A stretch of DNA of 39,463 nt, taken from Archaeoglobus sp. JdFR-27 (GTDB taxonomy: Archaea > Halobacteriota > Archaeoglobi > Archaeoglobales > Archaeoglobaceae). The DNA lies in NCBI GenBank assembly GCA_002011235.1, contig MTMO01000053.1, positions 1 through 39,463 of the forward strand, in the 5' to 3' direction. The notes beneath the pieces were generated by a model that worked only from the letters and a program-made list of their open reading frames with translations, was not told the DNA's origin and searched no databases. Below, piece by piece: positions 31,521 to 39,176 of the stretch; the first letter of the stretch is position 1, and every line of letters begins with the position of its first letter. The position numbers were made by a program, and so were the translations under genes.

Positions 31521-31631
31521 CTAGCTCTCATCCAACCTCTGCAACACCTTCTTTTCTCTAAAACCAAGAGCAACAACCACAACAACTACCGATAACACCA
31601 TAGCGATGGTAATCAAAATCTTCCAGCTCAT
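31521..31631 (-). CDS. Small single-span membrane protein, 36 aa
   Basis: The ATG at 31631 has an AAAGGAG ribosome site seven bases upstream. The product is one hydrophobic helix, MSWKILITIAMVLSVVVVVV, followed by a charged tail (FREKKVLQRLDES). Its first nine codons and ribosome-site region resemble the start of the exported protein at 23558 (MRWKILVII), so it may be a truncated paralogue or a re-used leader. No known family. Confidence 0.5.
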   Translation of the reverse strand: MSWKILITIAMVLSVVVVVVALGFREKKVLQRLDES

Positions 31632-31814
31632 TTTGCTCCTTTATTTTAGCCTTTTTAGGTATTTTGCCTGAGCGAAGTCGTATTAATAAAAAATTTAGGT
31701 TCTCTCTAGCTATGTCATTTCCAACCCACAATTTTTGGAAAGTTATTCCGTATTTGTTAAAACTCATTAAATAAAAAGTTGCACCAAATCTTTCAACTAG
31801 CCTTTATATGCTCT

Positions 31815-32216
31815 TTAGTAATCTGGCATCTCTTTCCAAAGATAGTATATTAGGGGTAACCCAATTATCAATAGGGCAATGCCGCTGTATCCCCCTGCAA
31901 ACCCGTCGAAATACTTTCTCGTTATAATTGCTGCGATGTTATGACCGACACCCTGTAGGCCCATAAAACCAACATATACAATACTAAGCTTGTATGCCCA
32001 GCGCTTATAATCTAAAACAAAATAGAATAGAACCACGGGAATGCAGAGAAGCATCCAGTTTATAGCTAAATAGGATCCAAGTCCGAGTTTGCTCACCATC
32101 CAGAATCGTCCCCAGATTTCTTCGAACACATGGGCTACATGCCCGAGTAACATTAAAAAGTATAAAGAAATGATTTTATTTTTCTTGAACTTAAAAACAC
32201 CTGATTTTGATAACAT
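31815..32216 (-). CDS. HXXEE-domain membrane protein
   Basis: 133 residues with four hydrophobic segments. The name-giving motif is present at the first membrane segment (LLGHVAHVFEEIWGRFW: His-x-x-Glu-Glu) and a second conserved part is GVGHNIAAIITRKYFDGFAGG, followed by the last helix SGIALLIIGLPLIYYLW. This matches HXXEE proteins (Pfam PF13787), thought from their His/Glu pattern to bind metal in the membrane; biochemical role unknown. The gene is a single unit; TATA-like bases lie upstream but no ribosome site, so the start codon is less certain. Short fragments downstream (GAGCGAAGTC at about 31670-31679) resemble part of element C. Confidence 0.75.
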   Translation of the reverse strand: MLSKSGVFKFKKNKIISLYFLMLLGHVAHVFEEIWGRFWMVSKLGLGSYLAINWMLLCIPVVLFYFVLDYKRWAYKLSIVYVGFMGLQGVGHNIAAIITRKYFDGFAGGYSGIALLIIGLPLIYYLWKEMPDY

Positions 32217-32249
32217 TTAGAGAGATTTTTGGGTCGATTGTTAAAAAAG

Positions 32250-32528
32250 TTAACCTTCTAAAAGCTCCTCAATCTTTTTCAAAATCTTCTCTATCTTTTT
32301 TACTTCCTCAGCCACCTTTGTGCCCCTGTCTGTAAGTCTATACCTTATTTTACCATCTGAGTCCTCTCGAGAGACGATTAGATCGAACTTTAAGAGTTCT
32401 TTTAATCTATTGTTTAGGGTGTCGGGATAAGCTTTCAAGATTCTTAACAGCTCATTAAACGATTTTGGAGATTCAAGCAGGAGCAAAAGTATATCGTTGA
32501 AGTATTTTTTGCAAATAAATCTGATCAT
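32250..32528 (-). CDS. Winged-helix regulator (HxlR/PadR-like), 92 aa
   Basis: The ATG at 32528 is about 25 bases after TTTATAAAAG, giving a leaderless transcript; earlier codons back to 32594 would run through the operator and promoter, so that longer reading is rejected. The protein is a single winged helix: CKKYFNDILLLLLESPKSFN, ELLRILKAYPDTLNNRLKEL (recognition helix about residues 30-45), wing VSREDSDGKIRYRLTDRG and a C-terminal coiled-coil tail for dimerisation. A perfect palindrome (32566-32583) lies just upstream of TATA, so autoregulation is likely. Its target beyond itself is not evident. Confidence 0.82.
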   Translation of the reverse strand: MIRFICKKYFNDILLLLLESPKSFNELLRILKAYPDTLNNRLKELLKFDLIVSREDSDGKIRYRLTDRGTKVAEEVKKIEKILKKIEELLEG

Positions 32529-32544
32529 TATGAATTTCGAAAGT

Positions 32545-32583
32545 CTTTTATAAATATGAAATCCAACTACGATCAATCGTAGT
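32545..32583 (-). promoter_or_regulatory. Promoter with perfect 18-bp palindrome for the winged-helix gene
   Basis: ACTACGAT-CA-ATCGTAGT at 32566-32583 (8-base arms, no mismatch) is followed on the minus strand by BRE/TATA (ATTTATAAAAG, about 32543-32554) and then the leaderless ATG at 32528. A dimeric regulator site upstream of TATA is the simplest reading. Confidence 0.65.
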
Positions 32584-32795
32584 ATACGGATCAAGACCTT
32601 AGCAGTGGTATCAAGCCGATAGCCTCATTTGAGACAACCTAAAAATGCATTTGCTTTGAAGCTATACAACCCCCAGAGTATGTGTTTACAAGTCTCCACA
32701 GCTTCGATCAAAATCGAAGTCCACGGTTTGAAAAGGCCAAGCAAACTCTCTCAGAAGATAGATTTGTAGTTTATGTAAACCTGAATTTGGCTGGT

Positions 32796-33215
32796 ATGAT
32801 GGGGAAAGAAAGCACTACAGTAAAAAACAATAGAATCCTCATTGTAGAAAGTGATGTTGGGATATTGAGGATATTAAAACTCATGCTTACAGAATACGAA
32901 TGCATTTCGGCAAATGATGGCGAAATGGCCGTTCAGCTTTTCATGAAGTTTAGACCTGCATTGGTTTTGGTGGAGATAATACTGCCTAAAATGAGTGGGA
33001 TAGAAGCCACCAAAAAAATTCTTGAAATAGACCCAGACGCTAAAATAATTGGGGTTACTGCCTTCAGAAATAGGTGGGGGAAGGATTTACTCGAAGCTGG
33101 AGCAATTGAATTGATAGATAAACCCTTCAGGAAAAGAGAGCTGCTAGAAATTGTCAAGAAACATCTAAAAAACCAATCAATTGATTGGGTCACCTACTAC
33201 ACTAAAGAAACTTAA
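32796..33215 (+). CDS. CheY-like receiver protein with Glu at the phospho-acceptor site
   Basis: 139 residues from the ATG at 32796 (another ATG follows at once); a TATA-like GTTTATGTA about 28 bases upstream suggests a leaderless start, and the longer frame back to 32682 has no support. It is a single receiver domain: RILIVESDVGILRIL holds the acidic pair, LVLVEIILPKMSG has Glu where the phosphorylated Asp should be, IIGVTAF supplies the conserved Thr and LIDKPFRKREL the Lys. There is no output domain. Glu often mimics the phosphorylated state, so it may be constitutively active or work by protein contact. No histidine kinase is nearby. Confidence 0.85.
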   Translation: MMGKESTTVKNNRILIVESDVGILRILKLMLTEYECISANDGEMAVQLFMKFRPALVLVEIILPKMSGIEATKKILEIDPDAKIIGVTAFRNRWGKDLLEAGAIELIDKPFRKRELLEIVKKHLKNQSIDWVTYYTKET

Positions 33216-33233
33216 ACCGCTAGAAATATTATA

Positions 33234-33320
33234 CGGGCCGGGAGGGATTTGAACCCCCGACCGACGGATCTCTCCGAGGGCTTAAGAGTCCGCTGCTCTG
33301 CCTGGCTGAGCCACCGGCCC
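33234..33320 (-). tRNA. tRNA-Lys(CTT) with 13-nt anticodon-loop intron
   Basis: Reading leftward from 33320: acceptor GGGCCGG, D stem GCTC/GAGC, anticodon stem GCGGA/TCCGT (one G-T pair), anticodon loop CTCTTAA after splicing with CTT at 33284-33286, T stem with TTCAAAT loop, acceptor CCGGCCC and discriminator G at 33234. The exons total 74 nt, a normal size. The intron (33270-33282) lies between loop positions 37 and 38, the canonical archaeal site. CTCT in the exon can pair with AGAG at the intron end to form a short bulge-helix motif for the splicing endonuclease. CCA is not encoded. Confidence 0.92.
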
Positions 33321-33413
33321 CCTTTTAAAAGCATCTGGGTCTTTGCTGTTTGGGCTTATAAGGGTTATGGTGTTTTTGGAGTTGGTGTTGGCCGGTAAAT
33401 TAAACCTCGGGAT

Positions 33414-33437
33414 AATTTCCTGTTTAATTTCCTGTTT
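33414..33437. repeat. 12-bp tandem duplication
   Basis: AATTTCCTGTTT occurs twice in tandem (33414-33425, 33426-33437), between tRNA-Lys and the 3' end of the MFS gene. No gene is present between 33321 and 33500. Confidence 0.85.
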
Positions 33438-33500
33438 AATCTACTGTTTTTTGTTTATCCCTTAAAGACAAGAACAATTGGCATTTCGAATGCTCTTCCG

Positions 33501-34766
33501 TTAGATTCTGTGTCGAATTCTCGAAACTGGTAAAGATAGGAACGCTATTAGAAGAAACAAAGTAGCAAATACAGAGAATGGGAATGTATAGCTACCATAC
33601 ACATCCATGAAGTAACCGGTGAGGTAGGGGGCGAGTATGCCTCCAATCCTTCCCACACTCGCTGCTGAACCCACCCCCAATCCCCGGATGTTTGTTGGAT
33701 AACTTTTTTGGGTGAGTAGGATAAGCAAGACCCACCCACCAATGCTGAGGAAAGAGAGGATTATCATTCCTGAAATTGTCAGAATGGCACTTCTGGAAAA
33801 AATGAATATCAGGGTTGCTAAGGCAGCAAAAAAGGAGTAAATTACCAATAATCTCTCTGTATTTCCTTCCCTTGCAATAAAGGAAAGCAGTAGTGGGGAG
33901 ATTATCTGAATGCCATATACCGGAATCAAAATAGGAATCGAGACAGAAATCAAAACGGAAATTTCATATCTGGAAGAAACTACAACCTCGGGCAACCATA
34001 GGAATACACCGTAGTAGGTGTAGACGCCGCAGAACCAGATGATCCATAGCAGTGCAGTAAGTTTTCCGTATTTATAGAAGAGATCGCTGATGTTTCCTGA
34101 GATATTTTTCTTAGAGTTGGAATTAGAATTAGATTGTGTAAATCGGATAGATCTACTATAGGATTCGGCATAAGATTTGACATCGGATTTGATATCAGGA
34201 AGTAAATAAAAGAGTGGGAGGGTTAAAAGCGGAATAAAGCCTGCGATAAAAAGCTGTCCGAGATTAACCTTTAAATAAAATACAGAGACTACAAGCAAAG
34301 CTCCAAAACCCCAAAAGGATTCAATATAACACATGTATTTGTCCAGATTTTCTTTTATAAGATCTGGTAATGTGGCAATGGTCATAGTTAAGCTTCCACC
34401 AAGCCCAAGTCCGGCAACGAAGAGCAGAAAAAGGAGCCAAAAGTAGGTCTGATTAAAAGCCATCATACCGGTTGAAATTGAAAAAATTGTGACGGAGATG
34501 TATATTACTCTCTTTCTCCCAGTAAAGTCTGAAAGAGCACCAAAAATCAGAGCCCCCAATCCTATACCGATCATCAGGCCAGTTCCAAGCAAACCTGCCT
34601 GAGAATGGGAGAGGTTATATTTTGGAATGAGATCTGGAATAGCAAATCCGAGGAGTAAAGTATCAAAGGCCGTAATTCCAAAAAGAATTCCCAGGATGAT
34701 AAGATAGGTAAGGTTTCTCGGATCGTTGGAAGCAGATGAATTTGCCATCATTTCATCTCTACTCAT
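33501..34766 (-). CDS. MFS transporter (AAHS/aromatic-acid type), 421 aa
   Basis: About 12 membrane segments. Residues 20-45 (GITAFDTLLLGFAIPDLIPK) and the loop LIFGALSDFTGRKRVIYISV (MFS signature GxLsDrxGRkr) match sugar- or acid-transporting MFS proteins, and the AFD motif in helix 1 is typical of the aromatic acid:H+ symporter group. The central loop carries a Ser/Asn-rich stretch (QSNSNSNSKKN). Substrate unknown, probably an organic acid. The ATG at 34766 follows AGGTGAT by eight bases. It lies 65 bases downstream of an MBL-fold hydrolase on the same strand and may form an operon with it. Confidence 0.88.
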   Translation of the reverse strand: MSRDEMMANSSASNDPRNLTYLIILGILFGITAFDTLLLGFAIPDLIPKYNLSHSQAGLLGTGLMIGIGLGALIFGALSDFTGRKRVIYISVTIFSISTGMMAFNQTYFWLLFLLFVAGLGLGGSLTMTIATLPDLIKENLDKYMCYIESFWGFGALLVVSVFYLKVNLGQLFIAGFIPLLTLPLFYLLPDIKSDVKSYAESYSRSIRFTQSNSNSNSKKNISGNISDLFYKYGKLTALLWIIWFCGVYTYYGVFLWLPEVVVSSRYEISVLISVSIPILIPVYGIQIISPLLLSFIAREGNTERLLVIYSFFAALATLIFIFSRSAILTISGMIILSFLSIGGWVLLILLTQKSYPTNIRGLGVGSAASVGRIGGILAPYLTGYFMDVYGSYTFPFSVFATLFLLIAFLSLPVSRIRHRI

Positions 34767-34831
34767 TTCTTAGATATCACCTAACTTACCTAATTTACAT
34801 GACTTTCTTAATTTTCCCACCGCATCTGGCT

Positions 34832-35740
34832 TCATCCAACCTTATCCAACCTCGTTACCTTCCAATAAAGAACCTCATCGAAGTTAGCTGCAAGCAAACC
34901 TTCGTTGTAAAGGTAGCTTAAATATGCCCTTAGTGCAGACATCATGAGATAGTATTCTGTAAAGTTATTTAGTTTAATCTCAAACTCTTGACAAAGCTTT
35001 CTTAGGATATCCTCAGTTGTTCCCTCCTTAAGGGAAATCAAGAATTCTTCAACCTTTCTGATCACATCTAAGTTGGATTCTACAAGCTCTGAGATATCAT
35101 TTGTAGTTTCTGCATGGCATGGGACATAGTGCTCATACTCACTTTTCTCGAGAAAGGAGAGAGTTTGTTTCTGTCTTTCGACATCCATAAAAAGCGGAAT
35201 TTTGTACTTCTTGATAACCTTTCTGGAAAAAACGGAATCGGCACAGTAGAGAACGTTATCGACTTCCACACCAATCTGATTGGGTGAGTGACCTGGCAAG
35301 GGCAGAACATCTACAATCGGAAATTCTCCACCAAAATCGAGTTCGGTCTTGTTTTTCACGTTCAAAACGAAATCCACTTTCGTTGCTTCAGCCATCAAAA
35401 ATCTGTTCATAAGGTCTTTTACCGGATGGGCTGAGTATAGGTAAAGTGGCTCGAGAAACGGGTACTGAATGATTCCAGCTTCGATTTCCGGAGCATAAAC
35501 CTTTGCATTCGTTCTCCTCACGATATAGCGGTCTCCTCCAAAGTGATCTGCATGAGAGTGGGTGTTGATTATCGCCTTTACTTTTAGATTGTTTTTCTCG
35601 AGGAGCCTCAGTATCCTTCTGCCTGCTTCTCTGTCTAAGCCGGTATCGATTAAAACAGCATCATTTTTCACTCTTATAACTCCTATGTTTATTGCTCCAG
35701 GAATGTAATACGTGTTCTCAGAGATCTGCTCTAATTTCAT
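34832..35740 (-). CDS. MBL-fold metallo-hydrolase, 302 aa
   Basis: Metallo-beta-lactamase fold: VLIDTGLDREAGRRIL near the N-terminus, the zinc motif INTHSHADHFGGDRYIV, a later ligand in LPLPGHSPNQIGVEV (His), DNVLYCADSVFSRK (Asp) and VPCHAETT (His). The C-terminal 80 residues form a helical extension (FLISLKEGTTEDILRKLC...) like the winged-helix tail of LACTB2-like hydrolases. It is a soluble hydrolase of an ester or thioester, identity unknown. An AT-rich stretch before the ATG (AAATAAATT at about 35758-35766) suggests a leaderless start. Followed by the MFS gene, so substrate processing and transport may be linked. Confidence 0.88.
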   Translation of the reverse strand: MKLEQISENTYYIPGAINIGVIRVKNDAVLIDTGLDREAGRRILRLLEKNNLKVKAIINTHSHADHFGGDRYIVRRTNAKVYAPEIEAGIIQYPFLEPLYLYSAHPVKDLMNRFLMAEATKVDFVLNVKNKTELDFGGEFPIVDVLPLPGHSPNQIGVEVDNVLYCADSVFSRKVIKKYKIPLFMDVERQKQTLSFLEKSEYEHYVPCHAETTNDISELVESNLDVIRKVEEFLISLKEGTTEDILRKLCQEFEIKLNNFTEYYLMMSALRAYLSYLYNEGLLAANFDEVLYWKVTRLDKVG

Positions 35741-36177
35741 AAGAAAAAGATAGAAAGAATTTATTTAAGGGTTGCTGGTAGCGAGATATGGCTGAGAGAT
35801 TGAGAGATTGCTGGGAATCTGAATCAGGAAATAGATGGGATTACTTTTTGGGTTGTGTTGTTGTGTGTCAGAATTTGGATTGTGTGTAGGAAATGTTGGT
35901 GTGCACGTTAAAGTAATGCCCCTTTGGTTAGGGCTAATAACTTAAGGTACAGTTGAAAGCTGGGAGAAAATCTGAGAAAACCATCAATGTTTTAACGTTT
36001 TAACTTCTTAACGTTTTAACTTCTTAACGTCTGAATTGACCAAAGAAGTAGAGTTGATTATACTATTCTGCTATTCTACTGGATTAAAGTCATGAATTAA
36101 GATCAAGACCCAATTAACCACAGGGAAACCACAGGGTTATTAAACCCATCCTAAAATCCATATCTGGGTGCTTAGAG
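35741..36177. other. Divergent intergenic region with tandem repeats
   Basis: 437 bases between the divergent MBL and EamA genes. It contains two 16-bp units AACGTTTTAACTTCTT (35994-36009, 36010-36025) plus a partial third, and a spaced direct repeat AACCACAGGG (36116-36125, 36127-36136; 11-base period) near the EamA promoter. A GT-rich stretch lies at about 35850-35910. No gene or RNA is supportable. Confidence 0.7.
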
Positions 36178-37029
36178 ATGATTAACAAATGGATAGTACT
36201 ACTCCTCACGATACTCTTCTGGGGACTTGCCTTTACAGCGATAAAGTATTCTGTAAGCTATCTCGATCCGATAGAGCTCGCCTCACTGAGGTTTGCAGTG
36301 GCAGATCTATTTTTTATTGCTGGCATAGCTATAGGGGGTTTCAGGATAAAAAGAAAAGACGTTCCAGCAGTTTTTATCCTTGGTTTGTTCGGAGTTGCAA
36401 TTTATCACATATTCTTGAATGCCGGGGAAATCTATGTTAGCTCTGGGATTGCAAGTCTGATCATCTCAACTGCTCCGATATTCGTTCTTATTCTTTCTTG
36501 GATGTTTTTGAAAGAGAAAGTTACTAAGATGAAGATTTTGGGAGTTTTGATTGCTTTCACCGGGGTGGCACTCCTTTCAAAACCTGAAAGCGGAGGGAAT
36601 CTATTAGGTGTAATCTTTGTATTCATCAGTGCAGTCTCAGCAGCAGCTTATACAGTTCTTGGAAAGAAGTTAATGGATGAGTATGACTCCGTCACCCTCA
36701 CAAATGGTGCAGTTATCTTAGGATCTCTTCCCATCCTTATCTTCTCATTTTCTGGATTAAAGAAAATTCTGTTGTATCAGGATTTTGGTTTGACCTTTTC
36801 TGTCCTTTTTCTCGGCATCTTTTCAACCTATCTCGGGTATTTGGGGTGGTATTACTTTCTTGAGCGTGAAGAAGCTTCAAGGGCATCGGTATTTCTTCTA
36901 GCGATACCTTTCGTCGCCTTAATGGCCGGTGCATTTCTGTTAAAAGAAAACATAACAACCCTTACGATCTTGGGAGGAATGGCAGTTATCATCGGAATAC
37001 TTCTAGTCATCAAAGAGCAAAGAACTTGA
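36178..37029 (+). CDS. EamA/DMT-family transporter
   Basis: 283 residues with ten predicted helices in two five-helix halves, the usual size of 10-TMS drug/metabolite transporters. The first EamA repeat starts WIVLLLTILFWGLAFTAIKY and SYLDPIELASLRFAVADLF; the second is marked by SAVSAAAYTVLGKKLMDEYD, and it ends LGGMAVIIGILLVIKE. It is an inner-membrane transporter of small metabolites, possibly amino acids or nucleosides; direction and substrate are unknown. The ATG comes after GGGTGC at a 7-base distance. The following MBL protein on the same strand lies 75 bases downstream. Confidence 0.9.
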   Translation: MINKWIVLLLTILFWGLAFTAIKYSVSYLDPIELASLRFAVADLFFIAGIAIGGFRIKRKDVPAVFILGLFGVAIYHIFLNAGEIYVSSGIASLIISTAPIFVLILSWMFLKEKVTKMKILGVLIAFTGVALLSKPESGGNLLGVIFVFISAVSAAAYTVLGKKLMDEYDSVTLTNGAVILGSLPILIFSFSGLKKILLYQDFGLTFSVLFLGIFSTYLGYLGWYYFLEREEASRASVFLLAIPFVALMAGAFLLKENITTLTILGGMAVIIGILLVIKEQRT

Positions 37030-37104
37030 TACTTCATGCTCGAGTGTGAGCCATAGCTCTCAATTCCAAAAACTCTATGTGTAAGGTTGGAAAATTGTAA
37101 TTTC

Positions 37105-37842
37105 ATGAGGTACAAAATTCATCCTGTAGCTGTGGGAGTGAGGATACTACCGAAGTGTGCAATGACCTACTATTTTGACTGCGATAAAACGATGTACTTA
37201 CCCGTTTTCATGTGGTACATAGAAGGAGGAAACAAAAAGATAATCGTTGATACTGGAACGATGGATCCGTTTAAAACCAATGAAGTGAGAAGGGAACTTG
37301 GAGAGACGTATACATTTGTTGAGGCTCTTGAAAAGTTTGATTTAACTCCAGACGACATAGATATAATCATCCATACCCACCTGCACAACGATCACTGTGA
37401 AAACGACTTCTATTGTGAAAACGCAACGATATACGTACAGAAAAAGGAGTATGAGTTCATGCTCAATCCCCATCCGATCGATTTCAGGTATGACAGGGAT
37501 TTGCTGGAGGATGCCATCGGAGATGGCAGGGTAGTTCTGTTGGATGGAGATGCAGAGATAGTCGATGGGATTAGTGTGATTTTTACACCAGGTCACACAC
37601 CTGGAGGACAATCTGTTGTAGTTGAAACTGCTGAAGGGAAAGCAATAATAACGGGATTTTGCTGCATTATGGAGAATTTTAATCCACCTCCAAAAGCAGC
37701 GAGATTCATGCCAGTCATACCTCCTGGGATAAATACTGACATAATTGCTGGCTATGACAGCGTGCTGAGGGTGAAAAAGGAAGCAGACATAATTTTACCC
37801 TTACATGAACCGTCGCTCATCAAAAATGAAACGATAGGTTAG
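37105..37842 (+). CDS. MBL-fold hydrolase, lactonase-like
   Basis: 245 residues from the ATG at 37105 (a TTG at 37087 in frame is less likely). It starts MRYKIHPVAVGVRILPK and contains MWYIEGGNKKIIVDTGTMDP, the zinc motif IIHTHLHNDHCENDFYC, FTPGHTPGGQSVVVET (His ligand), AIITGFCCIMEN (an unusual Cys-rich segment where Asp bridges metal in most members) and LPLHEPS (His). The overall look is of N-acyl homoserine lactonase/quorum-quenching-type MBL proteins, but substrates vary widely. The two Cys at the GFCC position may replace the bridging Asp, so metal use is uncertain. Confidence 0.85.
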   Translation: MRYKIHPVAVGVRILPKCAMTYYFDCDKTMYLPVFMWYIEGGNKKIIVDTGTMDPFKTNEVRRELGETYTFVEALEKFDLTPDDIDIIIHTHLHNDHCENDFYCENATIYVQKKEYEFMLNPHPIDFRYDRDLLEDAIGDGRVVLLDGDAEIVDGISVIFTPGHTPGGQSVVVETAEGKAIITGFCCIMENFNPPPKAARFMPVIPPGINTDIIAGYDSVLRVKKEADIILPLHEPSLIKNETIG

Positions 37843-38015
37843 TGGATAATTTAATCCATAGGCAAAACTGGGCATTTTTTACCTTATTTTTCGAGAACTC
37901 AAGGAGCCATGAAGCAAAACCGAGGCCCTAATTGGTAGTTAGTAATTAGTGTAAATCTGCAATTGTCAATCAGTAATCAAAAAGTTCTTGTGCTATCACT
38001 CAATTAAAAATAAAC

Positions 38016-38294
38016 ATGGTCTCAATAGAACTAATAGCCTTTGTTATTGGGGTAATTTATGGGTTTGTAAATCCCGGAAAGGAAGATCGGCTGAATATCC
38101 TTAAAAAGGCCCTTATAATTGGTATTGTTGTCGGAGTCATCATAGGACTTCTCGTGGCCTTCTTCATACCATTCGTTGGAATTCTGGTTGCCGGAGTTGG
38201 AGCATTGAGTTTTGCTTTGGTGGCTTTGTATTTCACAATATTCTTTGTCATCGGAACATTTGTTGGAGATGCCCTTGAGAGAGTCAGAAAATAA
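38016..38294 (+). CDS. Small polytopic membrane protein, 92 aa
   Basis: Not recognised. Three hydrophobic stretches (IELIAFVIGVIYGFV; ALIIGIVVGVIIGLLVAFFI; AGVGALSFALVALYFTIFFV) with Gly-rich helices and a short basic tail (ALERVRK). The ATG at 38016 is preceded by AT-rich bases (ATTAAAAATAAAC) but no ribosome site. It lies between an MBL gene and the CGGC-domain gene on the same strand. Gly-zipper-like helices may form oligomers. Function unknown. Confidence 0.7.
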   Translation: MVSIELIAFVIGVIYGFVNPGKEDRLNILKKALIIGIVVGVIIGLLVAFFIPFVGILVAGVGALSFALVALYFTIFFVIGTFVGDALERVRK

Positions 38295-38295
38295 C

Positions 38296-38321
38296 AAAAG
38301 ATAAACAAAAAAGATAAACAA
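38296..38321. repeat. 13-bp tandem duplication
   Basis: AAAAGATAAACAA is repeated in tandem (38296-38308, 38309-38321) directly after the membrane-protein stop and before the CGGC-domain gene. Confidence 0.8.
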
Positions 38322-38382
38322 AAAATAAGTATTATTTTTGATAACATTATTTGGTGAACCTAAAATTTCTGGGGGTGGTGTT

Positions 38383-38739
38383 ATGACTAGGATAGCTATT
38401 GTGTGTTGTGAAAATATTAGGGATAAGAGTTGTATTGCCTGTGCAAAGTGCTTTAAAGGTATAGACGAGAGAGCAGGAAGTTTTGAGGGATATGAGAAGA
38501 TTGAAGTGATAGGTTTCTCTGGCTGTGGCGGATGTCCGGGATTAGTAGTCCCAAAACTCAAACTATTTTTCACGTATCTCCAATCTTTGGACAGGGATGT
38601 TGATGAGATATTCATTGGAACGTGCGTTAATTCGGCGATAACCACAGGGAACTGCCCGATAGGTGATGTAGGTATACTAAAGGAGTTGATCGAGCTGAAA
38701 TTCGGCAAAAAGATAGTTGTGGGAACACATCCATGGTAG
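38383..38739 (+). CDS. CGGC-domain cysteine-rich protein
   Basis: 118 residues from the ATG at 38383, chosen because GGGGGTGGTG lies just upstream; 15 earlier in-frame codons are not supported. The three Cys clusters of the CGGC domain are present: RIAIVCCENIRDKSCIACAK (with CxxC), VIGFSGCGGCPGLVVPK (the name motif) and FIGTCVNSAITTGNCPIGD. The domain probably binds metal or an Fe-S cluster; function unknown, though it is common in anaerobes. A T-rich stretch (TTTTTAATTTTTT, 38741-38753) follows the stop and may end transcription. Confidence 0.9.
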   Translation: MTRIAIVCCENIRDKSCIACAKCFKGIDERAGSFEGYEKIEVIGFSGCGGCPGLVVPKLKLFFTYLQSLDRDVDEIFIGTCVNSAITTGNCPIGDVGILKELIELKFGKKIVVGTHPW

Positions 38740-38861
38740 CTTTTTAATTTTTTGGTGGATAAAACTAATAGGAAAGCAATGTTTTGGGTATTAGAAGATT
38801 AGACTGAAAATACCACTCTATGAAGTTAAATTAAAGTCATAAACTTTTAAAGCTTAAAAAA

Positions 38862-39176
38862 TTAATATCCCTCATAGGGGAAAAGTTTTATTTGATTGGC
38901 AAGCGATGGCTTCCAATTAGCTAAAAACCCTGCAATAGACTCTTTTAATGCATCGTAGGCGCTGTCTTTAATCTGATGGCTTAAATAAGGGTTGGATCTT
39001 CCAGGTTCTTGTATTAAAAAGTTGGCTATACCGATAAATTTGCCATCTGGGCGTTTTACAACTTTGATTTTCAATCTTTCCGGACAATTTTCAACTACGA
39101 ATTCCCACTCACCCACAACTTCGTACGCTTTAGTGATATGTTCCATTTCTAAAAATTCGTTCAAATTGATTTCCAT
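38862..39176 (-). CDS. Hypothetical protein, 104 aa
   Basis: Start at the ATG 39176, which has GGTGAT four bases upstream; an ATG at 39188 overlaps that ribosome site. The protein is soluble and mixed alpha/beta: YEVVGEWEFVVENCPERLKI, KVVKRPDGKFIGIANFLIQE, then PYLSHQIKDSAYDALKESIA as a helix and a short tail. No recognised domain. AT-rich TATA-like bases lie upstream (TATATTATAG at about 39190-39199). It lies on the same strand as the P-II gene at the right edge, 180 bases downstream of it, with no evident link. Confidence 0.7.
   Translation of the reverse strand: MEINLNEFLEMEHITKAYEVVGEWEFVVENCPERLKIKVVKRPDGKFIGIANFLIQEPGRSNPYLSHQIKDSAYDALKESIAGFLANWKPSLANQIKLFPYEGY

Noticed and set aside
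31558-31767. 69-codon minus-strand frame
   Set aside because: It overlaps the 36-aa ORF (31521-31631), which has the ribosome site and sensible hydrophobic composition in a different frame.
21700-32300. Insertion sequence with transposase
   Set aside because: No transposase ORF or remnant recognised; repeats do not form paired ends around a transposase-size gene.
32682-32795. N-terminal extension of the receiver protein
   Set aside because: Receiver domain and promoter fit the start at 32796; the extra 38 residues have no domain-like pattern.
33234-33320. tRNA-Leu(TAA) with long variable arm
   Set aside because: The anticodon stem cannot close with TAA centred in the loop; Lys(CTT) with a 13-nt intron gives all standard stems.
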